In this document: in pieces, positions 15,918 through 24,270 of the stretch
Numbering within the stretch: position 1 is the stretch's first letter
Layout of the letters: each line of letters opens with the position of its first letter
Source of the DNA: Nevskia sp.
Lineage (GTDB): Bacteria > Pseudomonadota > Gammaproteobacteria > Nevskiales > Nevskiaceae
DNA: 33,289 nt
Reading direction: 5' to 3'
Assembly (NCBI GenBank): GCA_030694365.1
Contig: JAUXYM010000095.1
Coordinates: forward strand, 1 to 33,289
Program-made: the position numbers and the translations under genes
Notes under the pieces: model-generated
Told to the model about the DNA's origin: nothing
Databases searched by the model: none
Seen by the model: only the letters and a program-made list of their open reading frames with translations

Positions 15918-18647
15918 TTATGTGTTAGGAGCGGCGTTCTCGCCGTCTTCGGGGTTCGATGGCTCGGCGGCCTGCACATCATCTGATTCGTTCACTGCAT
16001 CCGGCTCCGGCTCGATCCGATCAAGGCCGACCAGACGATCGCCCTCGCTCGGACGCGCCACGCGCACGCCCTGGGTGTTGCGGCCGAGCTGCTTGACCTC
16101 GCTGGCCTTGACCCGGATCAGGTGGCCGGCGTCGGAGATCAGCATCAGTTCGTGGCGATCGTTGATGTCGAGCGCGCCGAGCAGCTTGCCGGTCTTGTCC
16201 GACAGCGCCTGGGCGATGACGCCCTGGCCGCCACGGCCTCGGAGCGGGAAGCCGGCGATCGGCGTGCGCTTGCCGTAACCGAATTCGGAGACGGTCAGGA
16301 TGTCGCCCTCGCCGTTCAAACTGTTCTGGGCAACGATCAGTGCGATCAGCTTGGCACCGCTGGCGATCGGTTCGGCGGCGGTTTCCTCGCCATCTGCTTC
16401 GGCAGCGATGGTCTCTTCATCGTCGCTGGTGCCGGACTTCACGATCAGACGCATGCCGCGCACGCCGGTGGCACCACGGCCGATCGGGCGCACGTCGCGC
16501 TCGTTGAAGCGGATCACCCGGCCGGCATCGGAGAACAGCAGCACGTCACTTTCACCCGAAGTCAGCACCACGCCAACCAGTTCGTCGTCGACCCGCAGAT
16601 CGACGGCGATGATGCCGGCGGTACGAGGACGCGAGAAATCTTCCAGCGGCGTCTTCTTGACCGTGCCGCCGCGAGTGGCCATGAACACGTACTGGCCGGT
16701 GTCGAAACGCTTGATCGGCAGCGCCACGCTGATCCGTTCGCCGTCTTCCAGCGGCAGCAGATTGTTGAAGGGCTTGCCCTTGGCACCCGAACCGCCGGTG
16801 GGCAGTTCGAACACGCGCAGCCAGTACATGCGGCCGCGCGAGGAGAAGCAGAGCAGCCAGTCGTGGCTATGGGCGACCCAGACGCCGTTGACATAATCGT
16901 CTTCCTTGGTCGCCGCCGCCGTGCGGCCACGGCCGCCACGCTTCTGCACCTGGTACTCGGACAGCGGCTGCGCCTTGACGTAACCGGCCTTGGACAGGGT
17001 CACGACCATGTCCATCGGCGTGATCAGGTCTTCGCGATTGAGATTGAGCGCGAAATCGGTGATCTCGGTGCGGCGTTCGTCGCCGAAGTTGTCCTTGACG
17101 TCGAGCAGCTCGCCACGGATCACGCCGAGCAGGCGCGGCTCCGACGCGAGGATGTCCATGTAGTCGAGGATCGACTCGAGGATCGCGCGGTACTCGTCGT
17201 GAATTTTGTCCTGCTCCAGGCCGGTGAGGCGCTGCAGGCGCAGATCGAGGATCGCCTGGGCCTGAAGATCGGACAGCCGATAGAGGCTTTCCGGCCCCGG
17301 CAGCGCGCCAACGATCGCCTGCATGCCGAACTCGGCGTCGAGGCCCAGCGGCCGCGAAGCGTCAGCGCGCGACAGCATGTCGGCGACCTGCCCGGCACGC
17401 CAGTCACGGCCCATCAGCCCGGCCTTGGCTTCGGCGGCGTTCGGCGAACGACGGATCAACTCGATCACTTCGTCGATGTTGGCCAGCGCCACCGACAAAC
17501 CTTCGAGAATGTGGGCGCGGTCGCGAGCCTTGTTGAGCAGGTACTGGGTGCGACGGGTCACCACTTCGCGGCGATGGCGCAGGAAGATTTCCAGGAGCTG
17601 CTTGAGCCCCATGGTCTTCGGCTGGCCGTCGTCGAGCGCGACCATGTTGATGCCGAACACGGTCTGCAGCTGGGTCTGCTGGTAAAGGTTGTTGAGCACC
17701 ACCTCGGCGTTCTCGCCGCGGCGCAGCTCGATGACCATGCGCATGCCGTCCTTGTCGGACTCATCGCGCAGATCGGTGATGCCTTCGATCTTCTTTTCCT
17801 TGACCAGCTCGGCGATCTTTTCGATCAGCCGCGCCTTGTTGACCTGGTAAGGCAGTTCGGTGGTGACGATCGCCTGGCGATCGCCGCCGCGCTCGAAGTC
17901 TTCGAAGTGGGTGCGGGCGCGCAACACGATGCGGCCGCGACCGGTTTCGTAGGCTTCCTTCAGGCCCGCGGCATCGAGAATCAGGCCGGCGGTCGGGAAA
18001 TCCGGCGCTGGCACCAGCTTCATCAGCGCGTCGAGATCCATGTCCGGGTTATCGATCAGCGCCACGCAGGCGTCGATCACTTCGGACAGGTTGTGCGGCG
18101 GGATATTGGTCGCCATGCCGACCGCGATGCCGCTCGAACCATTGACCAGCAGGTTCGGGATGCGGGTCGGGAGCACCGCCGGTTCGTGCTCGGAACCGTC
18201 GTAGTTCGGCACGAAATCGACGGTGTCCTTGTCGATGTCGGCGACCAGTTCCATCGCGATCTTCGACATCCGCACTTCGGTGTAGCGCATCGCCGCCGGG
18301 CGATCGCCATCGACCGAGCCGAAGTTGCCCTGACCGTCGACCAGCATGTAACGCAGCGAGAACGGCTGCGCCATGCGGACGATGGTGTCGTAGATCGCGG
18401 TATCGCCGTGCGGATGGTATTTGCCCATCACGTCGCCGACGATGCGCGCCGATTTCCGGAACGGCTTGTTGTAGTGATTGCCCTGATCGTTCATCGCGTA
18501 CAGCGAGCGGCGATGCACGGGCTTCAGGCCATCACGGGCGTCAGGGAGCGCTCGGCCGACGATCACGCTCATCGCGTAATCGAGGTAGGAACGGCGCATC
18601 TCGTCTTCGAGATTGACGGACAGAACTTCTTTGGCGAAATCAGTCAT
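15918..18647 (-). CDS. gyrA: DNA gyrase subunit A
   Basis: GyrA is the breakage-reunion subunit of gyrase, which negatively supercoils DNA. The protein has 909 residues. The N-terminus [20 protein letters not shown] and the active-site Tyr122 ([10 protein letters not shown]) align with E. coli numbering without gaps. The quinolone-determining region reads [10 protein letters not shown], with Thr83 and Asp87. The C-terminal DNA-wrapping domain has the GyrA box variant QKRGGRGR, diagnostic for gyrase rather than topoisomerase IV. The tail is acidic and longer than in E. coli. An extended -10-like element lies upstream. It appears to be the first gene of the supraoperon that continues into serC. 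Confidence 0.98.
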   Translation of the reverse strand: MTDFAKEVLSVNLEDEMRRSYLDYAMSVIVGRALPDARDGLKPVHRRSLYAMNDQGNHYNKPFRKSARIVGDVMGKYHPHGDTAIYDTIVRMAQPFSLRYMLVDGQGNFGSVDGDRPAAMRYTEVRMSKIAMELVADIDKDTVDFVPNYDGSEHEPAVLPTRIPNLLVNGSSGIAVGMATNIPPHNLSEVIDACVALIDNPDMDLDALMKLVPAPDFPTAGLILDAAGLKEAYETGRGRIVLRARTHFEDFERGGDRQAIVTTELPYQVNKARLIEKIAELVKEKKIEGITDLRDESDKDGMRMVIELRRGENAEVVLNNLYQQTQLQTVFGINMVALDDGQPKTMGLKQLLEIFLRHRREVVTRRTQYLLNKARDRAHILEGLSVALANIDEVIELIRRSPNAAEAKAGLMGRDWRAGQVADMLSRADASRPLGLDAEFGMQAIVGALPGPESLYRLSDLQAQAILDLRLQRLTGLEQDKIHDEYRAILESILDYMDILASEPRLLGVIRGELLDVKDNFGDERRTEITDFALNLNREDLITPMDMVVTLSKAGYVKAQPLSEYQVQKRGGRGRTAAATKEDDYVNGVWVAHSHDWLLCFSSRGRMYWLRVFELPTGGSGAKGKPFNNLLPLEDGERISVALPIKRFDTGQYVFMATRGGTVKKTPLEDFSRPRTAGIIAVDLRVDDELVGVVLTSGESDVLLFSDAGRVIRFNERDVRPIGRGATGVRGMRLIVKSGTSDDEETIAAEADGEETAAEPIASGAKLIALIVAQNSLNGEGDILTVSEFGYGKRTPIAGFPLRGRGGQGVIAQALSDKTGKLLGALDINDRHELMLISDAGHLIRVKASEVKQLGRNTQGVRVARPSEGDRLVGLDRIEPEPDAVNESDDVQAAEPSNPEDGENAAPNT

Positions 18648-18884
18648 TCGTGGCGTGTTCTGAATGCGGTTTTAGGCGCTCCGGTTCAGGATTCCTGCGA
18701 TGCGGGGGCCGCTGCTTCATGGCCGTGGTCGTCATCGGAAAGCCTGCGGGCGGGCTGCCAATTCAAGCCGGCATTTTAGCAGTTCACGCCGTGCAAGGCC
18801 CGCATTTGCGGCCTGCGACGCGAGGATGGAAATCCCTTCAGGGGGAAAGGGGTCGCGGCTGGCGCGCCGAAACCGGGCTCAGGA
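18648..18884. other. Intergenic region between ruvA and gyrA
   Basis: These 237 bases separate the ruvA stop from the gyrA start. A small GC-rich hairpin lies at 18797-18813 and a promoter-like element for gyrA at 18773-18781. No ruvB and no small coding sequence with family character was found on either strand, which matters because ruvB normally follows ruvA. Confidence 0.6.
18773..18781 (-). promoter_or_regulatory. Candidate extended -10 promoter for gyrA
   Basis: On the minus strand TGCTAAAAT combines the extended -10 TGn motif with a TAAAAT hexamer (18773-18778), about 126 bases before the gyrA ATG. No convincing -35 hexamer stands 17 bases upstream, which is tolerated for extended -10 promoters. 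Tentative. Confidence 0.35.
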
Positions 18885-19484
18885 TCAACGAATCGCGCGT
18901 TTCAGGGCTTCGCGGATGATCTGATCGGTGCTCATGCCGTCCTTGTGCACGGCATCGGTCAGCTTCTGCGCTTCCGGCGGTTTGTAGCCCAGCGACTCCA
19001 GCGCAGCGCGCGCTTCGGCAATCGGGCTGGCCGGAATCGTCACGCCGGATGCGTTGAGCATGCCGAGATCGCCCGGCCCGCCGGCACCGGCCTTGTCACG
19101 CAGTTCGATGACGATGCGCTCGGCGGTCTTCTTGCCGATGCCCGGCAGCTTGACCAGGCGTCCGGTCTCCGCCATCCGCACCGCCGACCAGAAATCCTCG
19201 ACGCCGATGCCGGACAGGATCGCCAGCGCCAGCTTCGGGCCGATACCGGTGATCTTGATGATCTCGCGGAACAGACCCTTTTCCGCTGCCGTGCCGAAAC
19301 CGAACAGCAGGTGGGCGTCCTCGCGGATCACCAGATGGGTCTGCAACACCACCGCCTGGCCGATGGCCGGCAGCTTGAAGAAGGTCGACATCGGCGCTTC
19401 CACTTCGTAGCCGACGCCGCCGACATCGAGCAGCAGGAATGGCGGCTGCTTGGCAATCAGGGTGCCACTGAGTCTGCCGATCAT
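18885..19484 (-). CDS. ruvA: Holliday junction branch migration protein RuvA
   Basis: RuvA tetramers bind four-way DNA junctions and recruit the RuvB motor. The 199-residue protein starts MIGRLSGTLI (OB-fold domain, 1-62). It has the two helix-hairpin-helix motifs ITGIGPKLALAILSG (about 77-91) and LPGIGKKTAERIVIEL (about 112-127). A C-terminal RuvB-interacting domain (about 150-199) contains EARAALESLGYKPPEA. All normal domains are present. The ATG overlaps the stop of the preceding 65-residue protein by four bases, so ruvA translation is probably coupled to a gene pair that is not part of the canonical ruv operon. The usual next gene, ruvB, is absent downstream. Confidence 0.96.
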   Translation of the reverse strand: MIGRLSGTLIAKQPPFLLLDVGGVGYEVEAPMSTFFKLPAIGQAVVLQTHLVIREDAHLLFGFGTAAEKGLFREIIKITGIGPKLALAILSGIGVEDFWSAVRMAETGRLVKLPGIGKKTAERIVIELRDKAGAGGPGDLGMLNASGVTIPASPIAEARAALESLGYKPPEAQKLTDAVHKDGMSTDQIIREALKRAIR

Positions 19485-19678
19485 GATTTTGACGAGGCTT
19501 GCGGATCACCGACGATTTCACTGACCACGCGGCCATCCTTGATGACGTAGATGGGCGTGCCGAAGCGTCTGGCGGTTTCGCGCGCTCGCTCGGTCGCCCT
19601 CTGCATCGCGGCCTCGGCCGTCGCCGATGCTGGCGGCATTTCTGGCTGGGCACCATCAGAAACTGGCTGGCTACTCAT
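19481..19678 (-). CDS. Small protein paired with the zeta-like ATPase (putative antitoxin or partner)
   Basis: The protein has 65 residues with a polar, Ala/Pro/Glu-rich N-terminus. A predicted amphipathic helix (about 23-40, AEAAMQRATERARETARR) leads into FGTPIYVIKDGRVV. I recall the pattern of helix, G-x-P-I-x-V-x-(R/K)-D-G-(R/K)-V-V from small proteins encoded beside COG4185-type zeta-like ATPases. That link is from memory, not from a search. The start overlaps the ATPase stop (ATGA at 19675-19678) and its stop overlaps the ruvA start (ATGA at 19481-19484), so all three genes are likely translated in series. An antitoxin role is inference. Confidence 0.7.
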   Translation of the reverse strand: MSSQPVSDGAQPEMPPASATAEAAMQRATERARETARRFGTPIYVIKDGRVVSEIVGDPQASSKS

Positions 19679-20190
19679 GGCCCTCGCTCAATCAGTACGG
19701 GTGGAGATTGCGACGCATCGTAAAGCTCCCAGCGGTCTGCAAGTAACTTGTAACGCGATTCGAAGTTCGCAAGACAGCGATCGAGTCGTCGCCGCACATC
19801 TGCCTCAGGAACGTCGTGACCACCTTGCCGAACACGGGCAGCAATTCTGCGCAAGGCCAGGTCGGCAGACGCAATGTTCAGGAATACGATCTCGATCCGG
19901 TAACCCACCATCTTCCAGGCCTTGAGGTGCCGGACATAGCCGATCCCCGACAGCGTGCTTTCAAACGCAAAATCGACGCGCTGAGCGACCAGCCGCTCAA
20001 GCTCCGATAACACCAGTCGCCCTGCCGCAACCGCTGCAAGCTCTGGCTTGAGCGGAGAAAGTCCTGCTGCAATCAGATCCGCATTGACGAAGTGAACCAT
20101 GCCAGCTTCGTTGGGCAGGTACTCGCGCGCAAACGTCGTCTTCCCTGCGCCATTCGGCCCGCCAATGACGATGCAACGAGGTGTCGTCAT
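19675..20190 (-). CDS. Zeta-toxin-like P-loop ATPase/kinase (COG4185 type)
   Basis: The protein has 171 residues with Walker A GGPNGAGKTT at 10-19, then FVNADLIAAGLSP with Asp38 (the acidic residue that positions substrate in zeta kinases), FESTLSG, and a C-terminal RRIAARVRQGGHDVPEADVRRR segment. This is the pattern of the predicted ABC-type/zeta-family ATPases. True zeta toxins phosphorylate UDP-N-acetylglucosamine; whether this short relative is toxic or has that substrate is unknown. It lies 12 bases after ruvC and overlaps the 65-residue gene, so it is embedded in the ruvC-ruvA operon. No base-composition break from its neighbours is obvious by eye. Confidence 0.85.
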   Translation of the reverse strand: MTTPRCIVIGGPNGAGKTTFAREYLPNEAGMVHFVNADLIAAGLSPLKPELAAVAAGRLVLSELERLVAQRVDFAFESTLSGIGYVRHLKAWKMVGYRIEIVFLNIASADLALRRIAARVRQGGHDVPEADVRRRLDRCLANFESRYKLLADRWELYDASQSPPVLIERGP

Positions 20191-20202
20191 GACGTTTCTG
20201 CC

Positions 20203-20757
20203 TTAGCGCCGAGTCGCTTTCGCAACCGTGGCATTGCCCCAAGCCCCGCGCAGCGCTTCGCCGGTCTTGATCACCGTGCCACGAACGTGGGCGTGGCAGA
20301 GCGCGACGGCGAGCGCATCGGAGGCATCGGTCGGTGCTGCTTCCGGCAGATTCAGCAGGATCTTGATCATGTGCTGGACCTGCTGCTTCTCGGCGCGACC
20401 ATTGCCGACCACGGCCGACTTGATCTGCGCCGGGGCGTATTCGGCCACCGGCAAGCCGGCCGAAGCCAGCGCGCAGATCGCCGCGCCGCGCGCCTGGCCG
20501 AGAATCAGCGCGCTGGAAACATTGCGATTGACGAACACTTCCTCGATCGCCGTTTCCTGCGGCTGATACTGGCGGATCACTTCGCCGACCTCGGTGAAGA
20601 TCCGCAGCAGCCGCCCCGGCAGTTCGCCGGCATCGAGATGAATGCGGCCGTGATCGATGCAGCGCGAACGGTTGCCGGCGTGTTCGATCACGCCCCAGCC
20701 AGTGATCCGCGAGCCGGGGTCGATGCCGAGGATGCGGATCGGGGCGCTGGATGCCAC
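20203..20757 (-). CDS. ruvC: Crossover junction endodeoxyribonuclease RuvC
   Basis: RuvC resolves Holliday junctions by paired nicks. The 184-residue protein has the RNase H-like fold motif [14 protein letters not shown]. The four acidic catalytic residues are Asp13 (GIDPGS), Glu72 (AIEEVF), Asp144 and Asp147 (TDASDALA). The start is a GTG at 20757, only two bases after the yebC stop, with an AAGG within the coupling distance. An ATG start in frame was not seen at a plausible position. Order yebC-ruvC is canonical. Downstream the operon departs from the norm, because a zeta-like ATPase and a small protein come before ruvA. Confidence 0.96.
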   Translation of the reverse strand: MASSAPIRILGIDPGSRITGWGVIEHAGNRSRCIDHGRIHLDAGELPGRLLRIFTEVGEVIRQYQPQETAIEEVFVNRNVSSALILGQARGAAICALASAGLPVAEYAPAQIKSAVVGNGRAEKQQVQHMIKILLNLPEAAPTDASDALAVALCHAHVRGTVIKTGEALRGAWGNATVAKATRR

Positions 20758-20759
20758 CT

Positions 20760-21482
20760 TCAGGCCGGGAGATCAGCGTTGTGATGCACGTCCTGCACGT
20801 CGTCCAGTTCTTCGAGACGGGCGATCAGCTTGCTCATCTGCACGGCCGCGTCGCCTTCGAGTACGGCGCGGGTGGCCGGGCGCATCAGCACGTCGGAATC
20901 AATCGGCGTCAGGCCCGCCTTTTCCAGCGCGCCCTTGACCGCAAGATAGGCTTCCGGCGTGGTCAGCACGTCGACGAAACCGTCGTCGTTGAGCACGTCG
21001 TCGGCACCGTTTTCCAGGGCGATTTCGAGGATTTTTTCTTCGAGTGCAGCGTTGTCGCGGATATCGAAAATGATTTCGCCGGTCTTGGTGAACTGGAACG
21101 CCACCGAACCGCTGGTGCCCATGTTGCCGCCGTTACGGCTGAACGCGGCGCGCACGTCGGCCACGGTGCGGGTGGCGTTGTCGGTCATGCAGTCGACCAT
21201 CACCGCGACGCCGCCGGGGCCGTAGCCTTCGTAACGGATTTCGACGACCTGCTCGGTGGCACCCTCGCCGGTGCCGCGCTTCAAGGCACGTTCGATGGTG
21301 TCCTTGGTCATGTTCGCGGTCAGCGCCTTGTCGATCGCCAGACGGAGACGCGGGTTGGCGTTCGGATCGCCGCCGCCGGCACGCGCCGCAACGGTGATCT
21401 CACGAATGAACTTGGTGAATTTCTTCGCCTTGACGGCGTCGGTGGCGTTCTTGCGCCCTTCGATGCTCGGACCACGCCCCAT
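20760..21482 (-). CDS. yebC: YebC/PmpR family protein
   Basis: The 240-residue protein begins [18 protein letters not shown], a variant of the MAGHSKWANI start that is also familiar from xanthomonad-type YebC. It then shows the signatures [55 protein letters not shown] and a glycine-containing [15 protein letters not shown]. YebC proteins were described as DNA-binding regulators. More recent work assigns YebC-type proteins a role in relieving ribosome stalls at proline stretches. Which applies here cannot be told. A good CAGGAG ribosome-binding site precedes the ATG by seven bases. Upstream lies the structured hairpin element, copy B. Confidence 0.95.
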   Translation of the reverse strand: MGRGPSIEGRKNATDAVKAKKFTKFIREITVAARAGGGDPNANPRLRLAIDKALTANMTKDTIERALKRGTGEGATEQVVEIRYEGYGPGGVAVMVDCMTDNATRTVADVRAAFSRNGGNMGTSGSVAFQFTKTGEIIFDIRDNAALEEKILEIALENGADDVLNDDGFVDVLTTPEAYLAVKGALEKAGLTPIDSDVLMRPATRAVLEGDAAVQMSKLIARLEELDDVQDVHHNADLPA

Positions 21483-21493
21483 GATCTGCTCCT

Positions 21494-21540
21494 GTGTGTC
21501 GTCCCGACAGGCGCCGCGCCATCAATGGCGCGGACTGTCC
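21494..21540 (-). promoter_or_regulatory. Structured hairpin element upstream of yebC (copy B)
   Basis: On the minus strand CCGCGCCAT and ATGGCGCGG (21514-21522 with 21525-21533) form a 9-base stem. GACA/TGTC pairs form an outer arm (21536-21539 with 21506-21509), and GGACGAC follows. Copy A before serC has AACA/TGTT at the corresponding outer pairs, a compensatory A-T to G-C change. It lies between the lpdA stop and the yebC ribosome-binding site. Confidence 0.7.
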
Positions 21541-21549
21541 AAACAAGAT

Positions 21550-23010
21550 TTACTTCTTCTTGTTGGCGGAGTGGATCGCGTGGCCATCCACCGCCAGCGC
21601 GGCTTCATGGAAGGTTTCCGACAAGCTCGGATGGCCGTGCATGGTCAGCTGGATGTCCTGGGTGGTTGCCGCGAATTCCAGCGCCAGCACTGCTTCGGCA
21701 CAGAGTTCCGAGACATACGGACCGATCATGTGGACGCCGAGGATGCGGTCGGTCTTCACGTCCGACACGAATTTGACCTGGCCGGCGATCGCTTCCATCG
21801 CGCGGGCGCGGCCGTTGGCGGCGAACGGGCTGGAGCCAGTCTTCACCTCAAAGCCGGCAGCCTTGGCCTGTTCTTCGCTCAGGCCTACCCAGGCGATTTC
21901 CGGGCTGGTGTAGATCACCGACGGAATCGCGTTGTAATTCACTTCCGATTTTTCGCCGTGCAACTGCTCGACCAGCACCACGCCTTCCTCGATCGCTTTG
22001 TGCGCCAGCATCGCGCCCCCGGTGACGTCGCCGACGGCATAGATGCCGGCAGCCGAAGTCTTGTAGTGCTTGTCGATCTTGACGAAGCCACGCTCGTCGA
22101 GTGCCACACCGGCAACCTCGGCACCGAGCTTGTCGGTGTAAGGACGGCGGCCGACGGCGACGATCAGCTTGTCGAAGGTTTCGGTCTTCGATTCGCCGCC
22201 CTGCTCGTAGGTCACGGTGACATCGGTCTTGCCCTTGGCAACCGCGCTGACCTTGGCACCGAGGCGGATGTCGAGGCCCTGCTTGGTGAACTGGCGCAGC
22301 GCTTCCTTGGAAATTGCGGCATCGACCATCGGCAGGAAGCCCGGCAGCGCTTCAAGGATCACGGTCTTGGCACCGAGGCGCGACCAGACGCTGCCCAGCT
22401 CCACGCCGATCACGCCGGCACCGATGATGCCGAGGCGGCCCGGCACGGCGGCGAAATCGAGCGCGCCCCAGCTATCGACAATCTTGTCGCCATCGAACGG
22501 CGCGATCTTCTTCAGCTCCACCGGTGCCGAGCCGGTGGCGATCAGGATGTGCTTGGCGGTGTAGGTGGTGGCCACGCCGTCATGGGTGGTGACCTTGACC
22601 TGGCCGTTGCCGAGCAGTTCGCCGTGACCAAACACGCCGGTGACCTTGTTGGCCTGGAACAGCAGCTTGACGCCGCCGGAGTTGGCCTTGGACACGGCCA
22701 TCTTCCGTTCCTGCATCTTCTTAAGATCAAGCACCGGCGTGCCGACGCCGATGCCGTGGACTGCGAACTCGTGCCCGGCCTTGTGGAACAGCTCGGAGGA
22801 TTCCAGCAACGCCTTCGACGGGATGCAACCGGCGTTCAGGCAAGTGCCACCGAAGCTCGGCGTGTTGTCGCGGTTCAGCCAGCTGTCGACGCACAGCGCT
22901 TTCATGCCGAGCTGCGCGGCGCGGATCGCGGCCGGATAACCAGCGGGACCGCCGCCAATGACGATGAGATCAAATGTAAGTTGGGGGGGGGCTTCGGGGG
23001 AGTCGCTCAT
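21550..23010 (-). CDS. lpdA: Dihydrolipoyl dehydrogenase (E3)
   Basis: This flavoprotein reoxidises dihydrolipoamide of 2-oxoacid dehydrogenase complexes and the glycine cleavage system. The 486 residues include the FAD-binding motif VIGGGPAGYPAA (about 17-28) and the redox-active disulfide Cys57/Cys62 in GGTCLNAGCIPSK. An NAD-binding GAGVIGVELGSVW segment follows, with GRRPYTDKLG and the catalytic His460/Glu465 pair in HGHPSLSE. No E1 or E2 genes are adjacent, so the partner complex is not shown by context. Codons 6-9 lie on a run of nine C residues (nine G at 22983-22991 on the plus strand), a possible slippage site. It precedes yebC by 67 bases and may be transcribed with it. Confidence 0.96.
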   Translation of the reverse strand: MSDSPEAPPQLTFDLIVIGGGPAGYPAAIRAAQLGMKALCVDSWLNRDNTPSFGGTCLNAGCIPSKALLESSELFHKAGHEFAVHGIGVGTPVLDLKKMQERKMAVSKANSGGVKLLFQANKVTGVFGHGELLGNGQVKVTTHDGVATTYTAKHILIATGSAPVELKKIAPFDGDKIVDSWGALDFAAVPGRLGIIGAGVIGVELGSVWSRLGAKTVILEALPGFLPMVDAAISKEALRQFTKQGLDIRLGAKVSAVAKGKTDVTVTYEQGGESKTETFDKLIVAVGRRPYTDKLGAEVAGVALDERGFVKIDKHYKTSAAGIYAVGDVTGGAMLAHKAIEEGVVLVEQLHGEKSEVNYNAIPSVIYTSPEIAWVGLSEEQAKAAGFEVKTGSSPFAANGRARAMEAIAGQVKFVSDVKTDRILGVHMIGPYVSELCAEAVLALEFAATTQDIQLTMHGHPSLSETFHEAALAVDGHAIHSANKKK

Positions 23011-23301
23011 GATCGCGGAATTCCAGGCTGGTTCGGGGCGGCTTGACAGCCTGCAGCGTTGTTGCGCGCGGGTCTGAAAAGGCGCGCCACTTTATCGCAA
23101 GGGGTATCGCAAGGGGGCGATCGCCCGGGGAAATCCGGGAAAATCTCGGGAAAATAACCAGAAAATAACTTGTGCCGCCTTGCTCGGTTCCGACAAGAAT
23201 TCGTCATTCCCGCGCAGGCGGGAATCCAGTCCTGATGCGGCGCGCGACGGCGAAAACTGGATGCCCGCCTGCGCGGGCATGACGGGACTTTAGGTTTCCA
23301 T
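23011..23301. other. Repeat-rich intergenic region upstream of lpdA
   Basis: These 291 bases between the TetR gene and lpdA hold no coding sequence that could be supported. From left to right they contain two exact tandem copies of a 12-base unit TATCGCAAGGGG (23093-23116), the palindrome GGGCGATCGCCC (23115-23126), a stretch of imperfect GGGAAAAT-type repeats (23127-23168), and the REP-type inverted pair (23202-23284). The lpdA promoter must lie here but no clear -35/-10 pair was found. Confidence 0.7.
23202..23284. repeat. REP-type inverted pair upstream of lpdA
   Basis: Two 29-base units face each other: 23202-23230 and, inverted, 23256-23284. They agree at 27 of 29 positions. The two differences are the paired stem bases (T-A in the left unit, G-C in the right), so each unit keeps its own perfect small stem: ATTCCCGC/GCGGGAAT on the left and ATGCCCGC/GCGGGCAT on the right. 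This is a classic REP doublet arrangement. The left unit has the same core as the single palindromes at 12353 and 14721. Confidence 0.85.
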
Positions 23302-24027
23302 TCAACTGGTAACGGCCCCAGCGTCCGCGGCGTCGCGATTGATCACGCTGGCCCCGGCGATCAGGCAACGAAAAAGTCCCTTGATCTGGCCGTGCACCGC
23401 TTCGATCGGCGGGCGCTCCTGGGTCATCAACCATTCGATCATCAGTTCGCGGATCGCGCCGATCATCGCCATGCTGCTGTGCCAGTAATCGCCCGGTGGC
23501 AGGCCGCCGGCATCCACCAGTTGCTGGGTGAACCGGCTGAGGATGGTGGCGAACTCGTGCACGGCGTGCCGGCGGCGCTGGAACATCTCGCTGCTGACGC
23601 CGATCACTTCCACGCACAGGATGCGGGTGCGCCGGGGGTCGACCGTGCAACTGTCGACGAAGGCGTGAATCGCCGCGAACATCAGTTCTTCAGGTGTCTT
23701 GCCGCTCACCTGCAGGGCCCGCATGACGGTGGCGCGGGTGTCCAGGTTGATCTGTTCGTACATCGCCACCAGCACCGCTTCGCGCGAATCGAAGTGCTCG
23801 TAGAAATGCCGGGTGGTGACGCGGGCGGTGGAGCACAGCAGTTCGATCGGCGTGCGCGAGAAGCCGCGTTCCGCGAACAGGGTCAGCGCCGCATCGAGCA
23901 GGCGTTGGCGACGTTCGGCAGCCAGTTGCTCAGCCGTGCGGCCGGCATAGCCGCGACGCTTGGTGACCAAGGCACCGCCAGCGGCGGTGCTCGCAACCAC
24001 TGCTGGATCCCACTGTTTCGCAGCCAT
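23302..24027 (-). CDS. TetR/AcrR family transcriptional regulator
   Basis: The protein has 241 residues. After a ~35-residue Ala/Gly-rich extension comes a TetR helix-turn-helix domain (about 38-85): QRLLDAALTLFAERGFSRTPIELLC then ARVTTRHFYEHFDSREAVLVAMYE, the usual recognition-helix pattern. The C-terminal ligand-binding domain is divergent, as normal for TetR proteins, and gives no hint of the ligand. A GGGG-rich ribosome-binding site precedes the ATG. The gene stands alone; neighbours on both sides are on the same strand but separated by repeat-rich or AT-rich gaps, so its targets are not shown by context. Autoregulation is likely by family habit. Confidence 0.9.
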   Translation of the reverse strand: MAAKQWDPAVVASTAAGGALVTKRRGYAGRTAEQLAAERRQRLLDAALTLFAERGFSRTPIELLCSTARVTTRHFYEHFDSREAVLVAMYEQINLDTRATVMRALQVSGKTPEELMFAAIHAFVDSCTVDPRRTRILCVEVIGVSSEMFQRRRHAVHEFATILSRFTQQLVDAGGLPPGDYWHSSMAMIGAIRELMIEWLMTQERPPIEAVHGQIKGLFRCLIAGASVINRDAADAGAVTS

Positions 24028-24072
24028 GTGTGTTCCCCCAAGGAACCCGATCGCTCAGACGGTGCCGAGACA

Positions 24073-24101
24073 CTAATATCTTATTGAATGGGTTTTATCA
24101 G
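24073..24101 (-). promoter_or_regulatory. Candidate promoter for the TetR gene
   Basis: On the minus strand CTGATA (24096-24101) and TATTAG (24073-24078) are separated by 17 bases, each matching sigma-70 consensus at four of six positions, about 46 bases before the ATG. The surrounding sequence is distinctly AT-rich compared with the window. Confidence 0.35.
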
Positions 24102-24124
24102 GATTTCTTGTTTTTCGCACTTAT

Positions 24125-24144
24125 TTCCGACAATCTTGTTCGAA
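24125..24144. promoter_or_regulatory. Imperfect dyad in the AT-rich region upstream of the TetR gene
   Basis: TTCCGACA (24125-24132) and TGTTCGAA (24137-24144) are inverted with six of eight positions matching around a 4-base centre. The size suits a TetR-family operator, but it lies about 24 bases upstream of the candidate -35, so an autoregulatory role is only a guess. The 24028-24270 gap otherwise shows nothing codable. Confidence 0.3.
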
Positions 24145-24270
24145 AATTCTGGGCAGCAGAGCAAATTATTGGTTCCAGCCGTCGCAGGCATCGCCCTTTC
24201 TTCACATTTTCCACGCTAGTAAGGGCGCTGGATAGAGATGAAAACTTGAACCAGCACGGATTCAGGAAGC

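Noticed and set aside
18387-18401. Threonine at GyrA position 83 as a quinolone-resistance change
   Set aside because: Thr83 is the normal residue in several gammaproteobacteria such as Pseudomonas, and Asp87 is intact, so there is no sign of an acquired mutation.
16122-18779. 885-codon open frame antisense to gyrA, and similar long frames antisense to rpsA (5950-7989), lpdA (21256-23046) and gltX (28334-29875)
   Set aside because: They lie opposite strongly conserved genes and show His/Asp/Val-rich, domain-free composition. This is the usual by-product of GC-rich codon use on the other strand.
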